From Bradyrhizobium sp. CB2312 (GTDB lineage Bacteria; Pseudomonadota; Alphaproteobacteria; Rhizobiales; Xanthobacteraceae), in contig NZ_CP121668.1 in the NCBI RefSeq assembly GCF_029714425.1, forward strand, positions 6,779,501-6,843,500: 64,000 nucleotides of DNA, in the 5' to 3' direction. Position 1 is the stretch's first letter. Each line of letters starts with the position of its first letter. A program made the position numbers and the translations under genes. The notes below the pieces were generated by a model. That model made no database searches. It saw nothing but the letters and a program-made list of their open reading frames with translations, and was not told where the DNA came from. Shown here one piece after another: positions 26,314 through 34,280 of the stretch.

Positions 26314-28020
26314 ATGTTTGGGGACGCTTTCGATAGATCGCAGAGCGCTGCCGAGGTCACGATCATCGGAGCAGGTCCTGTAGGTCTCGCAATCGCGCTC
26401 GAGCTCGATCGGCTGGGAATTACCAGTCAAGTCCTCGAAGCTGGAGGTCTGAGGCGACGCCGATCAGTGGACAGTCTGTTCACCGCGCAACTCCGCACAC
26501 CGGCAACCCACGGTCCGCTCGAGGCCGTATCGGCAAAAATGTACGGGGGAACATCCAATCTTTGGGCCGGAGCTTGCGTGGCCTACGATCCGATCGACTT
26601 CAAGGAGCGGAAATTTGTAAGCTACGGAGCATGGCCGATCACGTACGAGGATGTATCGCCGTTCTTTGAACCGGCCAGTCGCTTTCTTGACACCGGCCCT
26701 GCGGAGTTCATTGCGGCCGACGTAGCTCATGAATCTGGCGATGAGTTTTCGTGCACGAGTCTTGCGCGCTTCGCGGGCGAGAGGCGTAGCCAGGTCCGGC
26801 ACGGTGGGGCCGCCGTTCGATCCGCCCGCATCAGAGTGTGCCTGAACACGGTCGTGACCGAGGTTTTGCTCTCCGGCGATGGCGTCGTCACCGGACTTGC
26901 CGTGGCATCATCGGATGGATCGAAACTATCCCAACTACCCGTTCGAATGCTCGTCGTTGCGGCCGGAGGGATCGAGACGACAAGGTTAGCTTTGAATATG
27001 CAGCGCGATCGACCCAGGCTGTTCGGCGGCGAAGCTGGCCCCCTCGGGCGATACTACATGAGCCATCTGATGGGCTCGATAGCGGACGTCAGATTTCTCA
27101 AGCCGCAATACGTAGACTTGTTCGACTTCCGGAAAGACGCGAACGGAACCTATACCCGCCGCCGATTCCAGCCGAGCGAAGCAACGCAGGAAAAATGGGG
27201 GCTGTCGAACACGGTTCTATGGCCGGAAGGCGCGATTGCAGATGCGAGGCATCAACGAGCGCTGCTCTCGCTGCTATTCTTGTTGTCCGGCGCGAACAGC
27301 CTCGGGCGAGCCATCTTGCCGGAAGTCATTCGGCGCCGATACAGCGAAAATATGCTCGGAAGCACTGCTGGAGCACATCTGCGAAACCTCACGCCGGCAG
27401 GCTTCAAGAGCATTCTGGCTGACGCGAATGCGCTTTTGGAACGGTGGTACGCAGACCCTCGGCCTCCCGGTTTCCTCATGCGCAACCAAGTCTCGCAGTA
27501 CAGGCTCGCCTATCATGCCGAACATCTGCCCAATCGGGAGAGCCGGGTGACTTTGACAGGCGAGGTCGATCGGTTGGGCATGAACCGGATTGCGATCGAC
27601 TTGCGCTTTGCAGATGCGGACGCAGCATCCCTCGAGAGAGTACACCAGCGAATGTCGGAATGGTTGAAGCGGGGAAGTCTCGCCCGACTGGTGCTGCGGT
27701 GTAACCCATCCGATCAGCAACAGAGCGCTTTGCGGCAGGCCAAGGATGGCACGCATCAACTCGGCATGACCCGTATGGCTTCATCGGCAAACGACGGAGT
27801 CGCGGACAGGAACCTTCGCGCTTTTGGCATCGCCAACCTGTACCTGTGCAGCACGTCCGTGTTGCCAACGTCCAGTCAAGCAAATCCGACGCTGATCGTT
27901 GTGGCGCTCGCTCTGAGATTGTCGCATCACATAGCCCGCTCGCTCAGGGCTGAGGAGCGTCTCGCAAGCTTAGGCACGCACTCCGTAAGAGCCGCTCGTT
28001 CGCCTCCCTCAGGGAAGTAG
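26314..28020 (+). CDS. GMC-family FAD-dependent oxidoreductase
   Basis: The 568 residues carry an N-terminal FAD Rossmann motif (VTIIGAGPVGLAIALELDRL) with the adenine-binding LEAGG, the early GGTSNLWAG segment typical of GMC oxidoreductases, and LVVAAGGIETTRLALN in the middle. The C-terminal substrate/FAD domain has HQLGMTRM and NLYLCSTSVLPTSSQANPTL. The His and Asn of the active site are within these two segments. Substrates in the family are sugars, alcohols or cholines; none can be assigned here. The ATG at 26314 has AAGGA nine bases upstream; a TTG at 26296 is rejected. No export signal is seen. It overlaps the end of a minus-strand small gene by 12 bp. Confidence 0.92.
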   Translation: MFGDAFDRSQSAAEVTIIGAGPVGLAIALELDRLGITSQVLEAGGLRRRRSVDSLFTAQLRTPATHGPLEAVSAKMYGGTSNLWAGACVAYDPIDFKERKFVSYGAWPITYEDVSPFFEPASRFLDTGPAEFIAADVAHESGDEFSCTSLARFAGERRSQVRHGGAAVRSARIRVCLNTVVTEVLLSGDGVVTGLAVASSDGSKLSQLPVRMLVVAAGGIETTRLALNMQRDRPRLFGGEAGPLGRYYMSHLMGSIADVRFLKPQYVDLFDFRKDANGTYTRRRFQPSEATQEKWGLSNTVLWPEGAIADARHQRALLSLLFLLSGANSLGRAILPEVIRRRYSENMLGSTAGAHLRNLTPAGFKSILADANALLERWYADPRPPGFLMRNQVSQYRLAYHAEHLPNRESRVTLTGEVDRLGMNRIAIDLRFADADAASLERVHQRMSEWLKRGSLARLVLRCNPSDQQQSALRQAKDGTHQLGMTRMASSANDGVADRNLRAFGIANLYLCSTSVLPTSSQANPTLIVVALALRLSHHIARSLRAEERLASLGTHSVRAARSPPSGK

Positions 28021-28326
28021 ATGGCCGTTGATCATCATTTTGAATAAGAGTGCGAGACATAGCCAAAGCAGCAGGCTCGGCCCCGCGGCAATCAGCAGGC
28101 CGCGGAAGAATCTTGCTCCATCGTCCTCGTCGACGTGGTTCGGGCGCACGTGACGGATCGACGATTGATGGCGACGGCGGATCGGCTCAATTTGCCCCAT
28201 CCGCAATGCTATTCGGTACCAGGAGCGCTCTGACAAGTCCTTCAAGGGTGTGCTTGTTGGGCCTCTTTCGAGGTAACCCTCTCCGTCACGGATGCCGGCA
28301 GGCACCCCCGGGGAGTTCGGCGACAC
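28009..28326 (-). CDS. small C-terminally anchored membrane protein
   Basis: Family not recognised. The 105-residue frame is hydrophilic for most of its length and ends in one membrane helix (FRGLLIAAGPSLLLWLCLAL, then LFKMM). The sequence just before the helix is acidic (HVDEDDGARFF). It would be a tail-anchored inner-membrane protein. An internal ATG (residue 43, MGQIEPIRRR) is an alternative start. Its stop overlaps the GMC gene end, and no regulatory site is seen. Coding status rests on the natural-looking C-terminal half only. Confidence 0.45.
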   Translation of the reverse strand: MSPNSPGVPAGIRDGEGYLERGPTSTPLKDLSERSWYRIALRMGQIEPIRRRHQSSIRHVRPNHVDEDDGARFFRGLLIAAGPSLLLWLCLALLFKMMINGHLLP

Positions 28327-28385
28327 CCTCAGTCTGCTAGGCGGGCTCCCGGTTTCACGCTCGCGCGCAGGCCCGCATTGCCTGA

Positions 28386-28562
28386 CTATGTCGGCTGTTC
28401 GTCTCTCGTAAGCGCATCAAGGCGGTCCAATTGACCTGCCAAGCCGGACAGGCTTCTGGCGATGTTCTTCATCATGAAAGCGCGGTCTTTGGAGATGCCG
28501 GATGTCTGAGAGAGTGCTCTGTATCGATGTGCCAATTCCAAGCATTGTGCGGCAGTAATCAT
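28386..28562 (-). CDS. 58-residue helical hypothetical protein
   Basis: A short gene: ATG at 28562 has GGAGG 4 bases upstream, and the frame runs to TAG at 28386. The protein opens MITAAQCLELAHRYRALSQT and continues with a helix-rich part (SKDRAFMMKNIARSLSGLAG). The A/CxxLAxxYRxLSxxxGxSKxRAxxLxNIARSxxGLAxQLD pattern is that of short uncharacterised Bradyrhizobium proteins. It lacks a signal or membrane segment. The ribosome site and even composition make it a likely real gene despite its size. Confidence 0.65.
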   Translation of the reverse strand: MITAAQCLELAHRYRALSQTSGISKDRAFMMKNIARSLSGLAGQLDRLDALTRDEQPT

Positions 28563-28869
28563 TTGGCCTCCAAGGCTTTATCTCGACCTAGGCGTCAATG
28601 AAAACAAGCCCTCAACCCTCGGTTTTGGTACCAGATACGCCTCGCGACAGATCATCGCCGTTGAGCGAACGGTCCTTGTGATCCGCTCATCTGCCGCGCG
28701 CCGTCGCCGGACCTACGCCGCGGTTGCCTTGCTCCTCACGAAGCAATGTCTGCAACGAGGCACCAGCGGGCTTGCCGGCACTGTCCACCACTTAGCCGCT
28801 TGCGGCCAGAACGCCGGGTCGGCTCATCCCAAGCGAACCCGACCTCTCGACGACAAAACCAAGTGAGAC
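28563..28869. other. intergenic gap
   Basis: No supported gene. A plus-strand frame of 62 codons (28678-28866) has no ribosome site and unnatural composition. Promoters of the minus-strand small gene may lie at the left end. Confidence 0.4.
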
Positions 28870-29127
28870 CTACTTACGTGGCTCGGTCACCACTTTGGTT
28901 GATCCGTCCGGCGCTGCCTGCATTCCCGGTGGGCTTTGACCTTGCGGGCTTTCCGGCGGCGCGCCACCCGATTTCGTGTCCAGCGGTCCGGTCCAACCTT
29001 GTGGCTGCAATTGACCTTTCTCTTCTGGTGCCGAGCGTCCAGTTGGCATGTCCTTGGGGTCGGTCTGTGCTGCCGCAAATCCGAACGACAACGCCCAGCC
29101 AACCGCCGTTATCAGAATGATCCGCAT
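28870..29127 (-). CDS. small exported proline/glycine-rich protein
   Basis: The 85-residue product starts with a signal peptide (MRIILITAVGWALSFGFAAA, cleavage after AAAQ). The mature part is low-complexity and rich in Pro, Gly, Gln and Ser (PLDTKSGGAPPESPQGQSPP). It would be secreted to the periplasm. No family or function can be assigned. The ATG at 29127 is chosen since the signal begins there and GGAG lies about ten bases upstream; an ATG at 29157 would put a charged extension before the signal. It is flanked by a dispersed repeat on its upstream side. Confidence 0.7.
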   Translation of the reverse strand: MRIILITAVGWALSFGFAAAQTDPKDMPTGRSAPEEKGQLQPQGWTGPLDTKSGGAPPESPQGQSPPGMQAAPDGSTKVVTEPRK

Positions 29128-29198
29128 TGCGAGACTCCGCTTGGCTGATCGAACCAACAGGCTGGTCCCGCTTCAGTTCCGAATCAAACTCCCCGCAA

Positions 29199-29310
29199 AC
29201 GATGTCCGCCTCGGGTCAAAATGCGAAGAACTCAGCCAGATCAATTGTAGTCCGCTATACCTTAGTGAACGGCCTCCGTTGCCGAGGCGCCACTTTGCTG
29301 ATGGGCCAAG
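29199..29310. repeat. decayed dispersed repeat, copy B
   Basis: It shares GGGTCAAAATGCGAA, AACTCAGC, TAGTCCGCT and CTGATGGGCCA in order with 12804-12910. It begins with GATGTCCGCCTC. No protein frame spans it. Confidence 0.6.
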
Positions 29311-29418
29311 AGCACCAGCTGCCGCCGGCAAGCGGAACGCCTTGGCATCGCGTGTTGCCGACAAAAAATCGTTCAGAAGTGTCTCGATCTTCCTCAGCGT
29401 GACGTGCGCAAGTCGCTC

Positions 29419-29682
29419 CTATCGCCGGCGTGCGATCCATGCTCCGACCAGGAAAGCGACAAGCAGCGATCGCAAAGGCGCCTTCGTCGTTACCTCGCGC
29501 AACTGCTCAGCCCATCGCATCGCAGCGTCCGACGAAGGCGAGTGGACCGGCCGACGGCTCTCCCCTGTGTTCTCTGTTGGCCTCCCGAAGCCCTGGTTCA
29601 GTCCTGAATTTCGCCCCATGCCCTCCTGCTCATTCGCCAATCCCGAGGCCTCCGTCATCGCCGAAGCTTCCTTCATATCCAT
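29419..29682 (-). CDS. small tail-anchored protein, DUF883/YqjD-like ending
   Basis: The 87-residue protein is hydrophilic at first (MTEASGLANEQEGMGRNSGL) and ends in a helix and membrane segment (APLRSLLVAFLVGAWIARRR). The ending, a short hydrophobic helix closed by arginines, is like that of YqjD/ElaB-type ribosome-associated membrane proteins, but the body is too short to assign the family. Of four clustered ATGs, the one at 29682 has AAAGGAG 8 bases upstream. A stress-related role is only a guess from the company of small genes here. Confidence 0.6.
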   Translation of the reverse strand: MDMKEASAMTEASGLANEQEGMGRNSGLNQGFGRPTENTGESRRPVHSPSSDAAMRWAEQLREVTTKAPLRSLLVAFLVGAWIARRR

Positions 29683-29843
29683 ACGCATTCTCCTTTCGAT
29701 CAATCAGCCAGGCTTCAAACTCGCTCGGCTCACTGCTCCGGCGGCAAAACCCTTGATCCAACGGAACCGATCGGCTGAAGCAGCTATGGCGGCGGCATCC
29801 ATGCGACCTATATGATCGTGGAAGATCCCGCCGCACCGCTCCC

Positions 29844-30587
29844 TTGAAGAAACACTTGCTCATCTTTCTGTTCCTCCTGTTTGCGCCCCTCGCTGCGTCA
29901 GCGGCGAGATATTTCTTCTTGGGCGATGGCCGCGGGAATTGGCAAATGGCCGACCGGTCGAGCGCCGGTCTTCTCCCCGCCGCGGCGGATCATCCCGAAG
30001 CAACCATACGGGTCTTCGCGGCAAGAACCGTCAGATGGCGCAGCATCTTTGCCGTTCACACCTGGATCGTCGTGAAGGAGAAGAATGCGGCGATCTACAC
30101 AAGATATGACTACACGGCCTGGGGCGAGCCGATCCGCACCAACGGCTTCGCTCCAGATGGGCGGTGGTTCGGCGCTTTGCCCGAAACCATCGTCGCCGTG
30201 GATGGAGAGCGCGCGGAAGCGCTGATCCCAAAGATACGGGACGTGATCGAAAACTACAGGTTCCGGTCCTATGGGGATTATAGCGCCTGGCCGGGTCCCA
30301 ACTCGAACACCTTCGTGCAGGCCGCACTCGACTCCGTCCCCGAGCTCCGCGCCGTCCTGCCGCCGACCGCGATCGGCAAGGACTTCCCGTACACCGGCAA
30401 ATGGCTCGGCGTCACCGCGTCAGGCACCGGCATCTATGCTTCGCTTGCTGGATATTTCGGCTTCTCGATCGGCTGGGTCGAGGGCGTGGAGGTCAATCTC
30501 TTCGGTGCCGTGCTCGGGTTTGACATCCGGCGTCCGGCGCTGAAGCTACCTGGCCTTGGCCGATTTGGGATGGCCGCCGGCCTGTAA
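29844..30587 (+). CDS. DUF3750-family exported protein
   Basis: The 247-residue product starts with a hydrophobic signal (KKHLLIFLFLLFAPLAASAA). The body contains the DUF3750 hallmarks FAVHTWIVVKEKNA and YSAWPGPNSNTFVQAALDSV, with an invariant-looking GPNSNTF and a preceding tryptophan. The domain has unknown activity; its H...N pattern is reminiscent of papain-like folds, which is inference. The start is a TTG at 29844 without a clear ribosome site, so the exact N-terminus is uncertain, but the signal peptide supports it. The IS110-type element lies 159 bp downstream. Confidence 0.82.
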   Translation: MKKHLLIFLFLLFAPLAASAARYFFLGDGRGNWQMADRSSAGLLPAAADHPEATIRVFAARTVRWRSIFAVHTWIVVKEKNAAIYTRYDYTAWGEPIRTNGFAPDGRWFGALPETIVAVDGERAEALIPKIRDVIENYRFRSYGDYSAWPGPNSNTFVQAALDSVPELRAVLPPTAIGKDFPYTGKWLGVTASGTGIYASLAGYFGFSIGWVEGVEVNLFGAVLGFDIRRPALKLPGLGRFGMAAGL

Positions 30588-30654
30588 GAACCGGGATCCC
30601 GGTTTTCGGAGCCGCCCACCAATTTAGATGCGGTAATGGGCCCGGCTCCGGAGC

Positions 30655-32045
30655 AAGGGGTCATGATGGTGGCTGTCCCCCGATAGATGATGAAACGGGG
30701 TCACGACTTGAGTCGGCCCCAAGCATCTGGAGACGGAGGACAGCCGTGGAGAATTATGCCGGAATCGACGTGTCATTGGAACTGTCGAGCGTGTGTGTTG
30801 TGGACGCCCAGGGTAAGATCCTGAAGGAAGCGAAGGTCGCAAGCGAACCCGACGCCTTAGTTGAGTTTTTTGAGACGCTCGGCTTTGCAGTGAAGCGGAT
30901 CGGGCTGGAGGCTGGGCCGCTGTCGCAATGGCTGCATGCAGGCCTGAAAGGTGCAGGATTTGAAACAGTTCTGCTGGAAACGCGGCACGTGAAGGCCGCA
31001 TTATCTGCAATGACGGTCAAGACGGATCGCAAGGATGCCCGCGGGATCGCCCAGTTGATCCGGATGGGATGGTTTCGGCAGGTACACGCAAAGTCGGTTG
31101 ATGCGCAAGAGATCCGGGCACTCCTGATCGCACGCAAACAGCTTCTCGGGCGGCTGATCGATGTAGAATTAAGTATCCGAGGGATTTTGCGCGGCTTCGG
31201 TCTGAAGGTTGGCCCGGTGACGCGAAGGAATTTCGAAGCGCGGATTCGAGAGTTGGTTGCAGGCCAGGCGACATTGGAGCGCATTGCTGGTGCGATGCTT
31301 TCGGCACGATCGGCCCTGAAGGCAGAATACGGAAGACTACACAAGGCTGTGCTGGCAATTGTGCGTGATGATGCAGTCTGCCGCCGGCTTATGACAGTAC
31401 CAGGCGTTGGTCCCCTGGTGGCCATCACCTACAAATCGGCGATTGATGATCCTCATCGCATTGTAAAGTCAAAGGCAGCAGGCGCGCTGTTCGGGCTCAC
31501 GCCAAAGAAATATCAATCGGGAGAAAAGGACGTCACGGGCGGAATCACGCTGGCCGGCGATGAGACGGTGCGGACGGCCTTGTATGAAGCCGCCAACGTT
31601 CTGCTATCGCGCATCACGCGGTTCTCAAAACTCAAACGCTGGGGGATGGACGTCGCCAAGCGGAGAGGCTCGAAGCGCGCAAAGGTCGCCTTGGCACGCA
31701 AGCTCGCAGTGATCCTGCATCGGATCTGGGTCGATGGCACGACTTACCGATGGGCCGAAGCGGGCTCAATCGCAGCATAGAAGACGTGGAGGAGATCAAG
31801 AACGCAACCGGGATGAACTGAAGCCCGGTGCCCGAAGTCCCGTCGCCGGGACGGTGGATGCGGTGAAGCCGTTACACGCCCAGTGGCGTCGTCCGACGAA
31901 CCACGCGTATCTAGATAGGCTCACCGCTCCCTCTGACAGCATGATGTGGCGGCCAGGCGTCGACCACGAACAGAAGCATGAGCTCGGCGGCGTGGCGTTC
32001 ACTCGGGAGGCTTGACATCATCGGGCCCATTACAGAAGGGCGTGT
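30655..32045 (+). mobile_element. IS110-family insertion sequence (ends approximate)
   Basis: The element contains the transposase at 30746-31780 and about 260 bp after it that lacks other coding. GGCTGTCCCC near 30669 and GAGGACAGCC near 30735 form a short inverted pair left of the gene. IS110 elements often lack terminal inverted repeats, so the true ends cannot be set from one copy. Confidence 0.45.
30746..31780 (+). CDS. IS110-family transposase
   Basis: The 344-residue protein has the N-terminal RuvC-like DEDD domain (YAGIDVSLELSSVCVVDAQG; acidic residues again in LEAGPLSQWL and KTDRKDARGIAQLI) and the C-terminal transposase domain with LMTVPGVGPLVAITY followed by GALFGLTPKKYQSGEKD. The serine of GEKDVTGGITLAGD-type motifs lies in this half. 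The reaction is excision/insertion through a Holliday-like intermediate. The frame is complete, so it may be active. The ATG at 30746 follows GGAGGACAGCC. It separates the DUF3750 gene from the small membrane protein at 32.1 kb. Confidence 0.96.
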   Translation: MENYAGIDVSLELSSVCVVDAQGKILKEAKVASEPDALVEFFETLGFAVKRIGLEAGPLSQWLHAGLKGAGFETVLLETRHVKAALSAMTVKTDRKDARGIAQLIRMGWFRQVHAKSVDAQEIRALLIARKQLLGRLIDVELSIRGILRGFGLKVGPVTRRNFEARIRELVAGQATLERIAGAMLSARSALKAEYGRLHKAVLAIVRDDAVCRRLMTVPGVGPLVAITYKSAIDDPHRIVKSKAAGALFGLTPKKYQSGEKDVTGGITLAGDETVRTALYEAANVLLSRITRFSKLKRWGMDVAKRRGSKRAKVALARKLAVILHRIWVDGTTYRWAEAGSIAA

Positions 32046-32121
32046 ACTCACAAGTCCAGCACGAGTCTGTTCCAAATCCCCTGAGAGATCACCGACATTG
32101 AGGAATGAGAGCCATCGCCCT

Positions 32122-32568
32122 TCACGGCGTTTGACGCGCGCGGCGGCGGAGATAGGCGCCTGTAACCGACGCAAGGCCCAACGCATAGAATGTCATCCAA
32201 AAAGCAGAGGCGCCGCGCCAGATCACGCTCGGTTCGTGGGGTTGCAATATGGCGAAGACGATACCGATCGCCCACGCATAAGCGAAACAGACCCAGAAGA
32301 TATATTTCATCAACGAGGGGCACCCCGCAAATACCAGCTCCCAATGATCGATCTCCTCACCCACACTGCTACGCATCTTCCTTTCCTTTTCCGAGATGCT
32401 GATGAGGATGACCGACAAAAAGGCCGGGAAGATTCCCCACGTAAGCACTGGAAACAAGGCATTTCCGCCGAGTTGGATGCTGGTGAATGACACCGCGTTC
32501 ACAACGATGCTGAGTACCAGCCCGCACGCGGCGTAGAGCATCGCAAACAGCAGTAGCAGGCTGATCAT
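32122..32568 (-). CDS. four-TM hypothetical membrane protein
   Basis: The 148-residue product has four predicted membrane helices: SLLLLFAMLYAACGLVLSIV, LFPVLTWGIFPAFLSVILIS, LMKYIFWVCFAYAWAIGIVF and AFWMTFYALGLASVTGAYL. A short acidic loop (SVGEEIDHWELV) and a basic C-terminus (RRRARQTP) flank them. The family is not recognised. The ATG at 32568 begins the first helix directly but lacks a clear ribosome site; the open frame reaches 32796 with a poor-looking extension. The gene lies just past the IS110 element and on the opposite strand. Confidence 0.6.
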   Translation of the reverse strand: MISLLLLFAMLYAACGLVLSIVVNAVSFTSIQLGGNALFPVLTWGIFPAFLSVILISISEKERKMRSSVGEEIDHWELVFAGCPSLMKYIFWVCFAYAWAIGIVFAILQPHEPSVIWRGASAFWMTFYALGLASVTGAYLRRRARQTP

Positions 32569-32910
32569 GGTGGTTCGATTAAGAAGTACGAGGCGAAGGA
32601 TGGCGGCTTCGATGAACGTCTTGTGCAGTATTAGTCGCACCACCCATTCGTGCGGTTCGCCCGGTCCTCTGTCCGATGGGGCAAACAGCGAAGAACTCCG
32701 ACTGAGCAAATATGGGCTGCTGTGCCCCTTCTCGCTGACATAAAGAGGCCAAATCGGGCTTCGACTTCGGAGTCTCGCCAAGCCAATTTGATTCAATTGA
32801 GTGCGTATTCGTCAGACGGGCGTTTCCCGTCACAAAAAGTATCGAAGCGGATTCAGTCGCCCTTAATGACTGATGCTCGAAGTTGCGCCCATTAAAACGG
32901 GAGCATCAGC
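32569..32910. other. gap upstream of the 33-kb small genes
   Basis: No supported gene. A segment near 32672-32705 (GTCCGATGGGGCAAACAGCG, AAGAACTCCG) resembles the GTCCGC...GAAGAACTC part of the dispersed repeat seen at 29.2 kb. The promoter of the 32911 gene should lie at the right end. Confidence 0.35.
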
Positions 32911-33324
32911 ATGCGTCTCGCGTTCTTTGGATTGGTTGCCGCAGGTATTGCCGGCTTTGCCGCCTACGATCAGTACGACAAGAAGACGAATTTTCAGCGC
33001 GTCAATGCGCATGTCAGCACCGTGACCGAGCAGTGCTACCTGGAGAAGGTCGAGCGCGGCATTCTCTCCAAGACCACGTCGACCTCCGACATGCTGCGCT
33101 GTGAGCTCGCCGAGCTGCTGACGCGCGAGCATCCGAAATGGCAGGGCTACGAGATCAAGCACAAGATCGAGATCCAGTTCGCCTTCATCTCTCCGGTCGA
33201 CGGCGCGACGCACACGTCGAGCCTCAGGATGTCCGCCTTCCCCGATGGCCGGGCGCTGCACATGGGGGATGTCTTTCAGGTCCTCGCGTCCAAGACCAAG
33301 GCGGACAAGACCCGTCAGGTGTGA
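32911..33324 (+). CDS. hypothetical protein with N-terminal membrane anchor
   Basis: The 137-residue protein starts with a single hydrophobic helix (MRLAFFGLVAAGIAGFAAYD) and then an alpha/beta domain containing two cysteines (VTEQCYLEKVERG and MLRCELAELL). The middle strand IKHKIEIQFAFISPVDGATH is natural-looking. The ATG at 32911 follows GGGAG in AACGGGAGCATCAGC. The protein would face the periplasm or cytoplasm from a single anchor. The family is not recognised. It ends 2 bp before the convergent HTH gene. Confidence 0.75.
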   Translation: MRLAFFGLVAAGIAGFAAYDQYDKKTNFQRVNAHVSTVTEQCYLEKVERGILSKTTSTSDMLRCELAELLTREHPKWQGYEIKHKIEIQFAFISPVDGATHTSSLRMSAFPDGRALHMGDVFQVLASKTKADKTRQV

Positions 33325-33326
33325 GC

Positions 33327-33572
33327 TCAGCTCCCCTCGCCCGCTTCCCCATCGCTGTCCTCGCCCGCGACATATTCGAGGATGTCGCCGGGCTGACAGT
33401 CGAGCTCGCGGCAGATCGCGGCCAGGGTCGAGAAGCGCATCGCCCTCGCCTTGCCGGTCTTCAGGATCGACAGGTTCTGGATGGAGATGCCGATGGCGTC
33501 GGCGAGGTCACCGAGGCGGCGCTTCCGCTTCGCAAGCATGACATCGAGGTTCACGACGATCGGCACCAGCAT
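33327..33572 (-). CDS. Xre-family helix-turn-helix regulator (YozG-like)
   Basis: The 81-residue protein is one HTH domain: NLDVMLAKRKRRLGDLADAI, then GISIQNLSILKTGKARAMRF and STLAAICRELDCQPGDILEY. The KTGKARAMRFSTLxxICxxLxCQPGDIxEY signature is the small Cro/CI-type regulator that accompanies DUF2975 membrane proteins. Its GAGGTGA ribosome site overlaps the stop of the DUF2975 gene upstream, so translation is coupled. Function of the pair is unknown in general; the regulator probably controls its own operon. A perfect palindrome before the membrane gene is a candidate binding site. Confidence 0.9.
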   Translation of the reverse strand: MLVPIVVNLDVMLAKRKRRLGDLADAIGISIQNLSILKTGKARAMRFSTLAAICRELDCQPGDILEYVAGEDSDGEAGEGS

Positions 33573-33577
33573 TCACC

Positions 33578-34144
33578 TCAGATCGTCAATTCGTTTTCGG
33601 ACTGCAGCAGGATAGCGTGATCGATCACGAATTTCAGCGCCATCAGGAACACCCCGCCCGCGATCGTTCCGATGTCCAGATTGTAGGACGGCAGGAAGAA
33701 CTTGATGTCGCCGATCTCATGCAAGGCGTAAGCCACCGCGTTGCTGGTGGCGAGATCAATGAACGGCCAGATCACCAGAATGATCCCCATCCACCACACA
33801 CCCTGGAGCGTCTCGGACACGAAGATCCGCCCGCGCGCGAATCGATGCACCATGCGGTGAAGGATGCCGGTGAACACGGCAAAGAACGACAGCTGAAACA
33901 AAAATAACGTCCAGAACAGCATCTGCCCCTTGCGCGACATGTCGAGCGGGTTGGTGACGATGCCCGCGCATTTCGCCTGCTCGGGACTGAGGCTGGCCGC
34001 AATCGACGCGGAGGCGGTCGTGTTGTGGCGATAGGCAAGCCATATCACCACCGGGAATGCCGCCCAGATCATCCAGAACGCAAGATCGAGGCGTCGAAAC
34101 CAGCGCTGCCGGGCCTCGCGCACCGACGTCCTCACCGCATCCAT
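33578..34144 (-). CDS. DUF2975-family membrane protein
   Basis: The 188-residue protein has four membrane helices: LDLAFWMIWAAFPVVIWLAY, ILHRM-preceding LFWTLFLFQLSFFAVFTG, GVWWMGIILVIWPFIDLA and GTIAGGVFLMALKFVIDHAI. The cytoplasmic FARGRIFVSETLQG loop and the ending FVIDHAILLQSENELTI are typical of DUF2975. The ATG at 34144 is preferred; a TTG at 34213 would add a poorly hydrophobic extension. It is followed within 5 bp by the Xre regulator, a standard pairing for this family. It is divergent from a DUF2147 gene across a gap holding a perfect inverted repeat. Confidence 0.85.
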   Translation of the reverse strand: MDAVRTSVREARQRWFRRLDLAFWMIWAAFPVVIWLAYRHNTTASASIAASLSPEQAKCAGIVTNPLDMSRKGQMLFWTLFLFQLSFFAVFTGILHRMVHRFARGRIFVSETLQGVWWMGIILVIWPFIDLATSNAVAYALHEIGDIKFFLPSYNLDIGTIAGGVFLMALKFVIDHAILLQSENELTI

Positions 34145-34238
34145 CTCCAGGCACTCCGCAATGCAAGGGTCATCTATGCCGGCCAGTATGCCCGTTCCAT
34201 ACGCTTGACTCAACCTTAAGCGCGATATATTGATTGTT

Positions 34239-34260
34239 TATCATGAAATTATTCATGATA
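34239..34260. promoter_or_regulatory. perfect 9-bp inverted repeat between DUF2975 and DUF2147 genes
   Basis: TATCATGAA, four bases, then TTCATGATA. It lies 21 bp before the DUF2147 ATG and about 95 bp before the DUF2975 ATG. It has the size and symmetry of an operator; the adjacent Xre regulator is the nearest candidate to bind it. Confidence 0.6.
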
Positions 34261-34280
34261 ATTAATCCGACGGAGCCCCC

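Noticed and set aside
33327..34144. Toxin-antitoxin pair (Xre regulator with upstream gene)
   Set aside because: The partner is a four-helix DUF2975 membrane protein, a known non-toxin pairing, and gene sizes do not fit usual toxin families.
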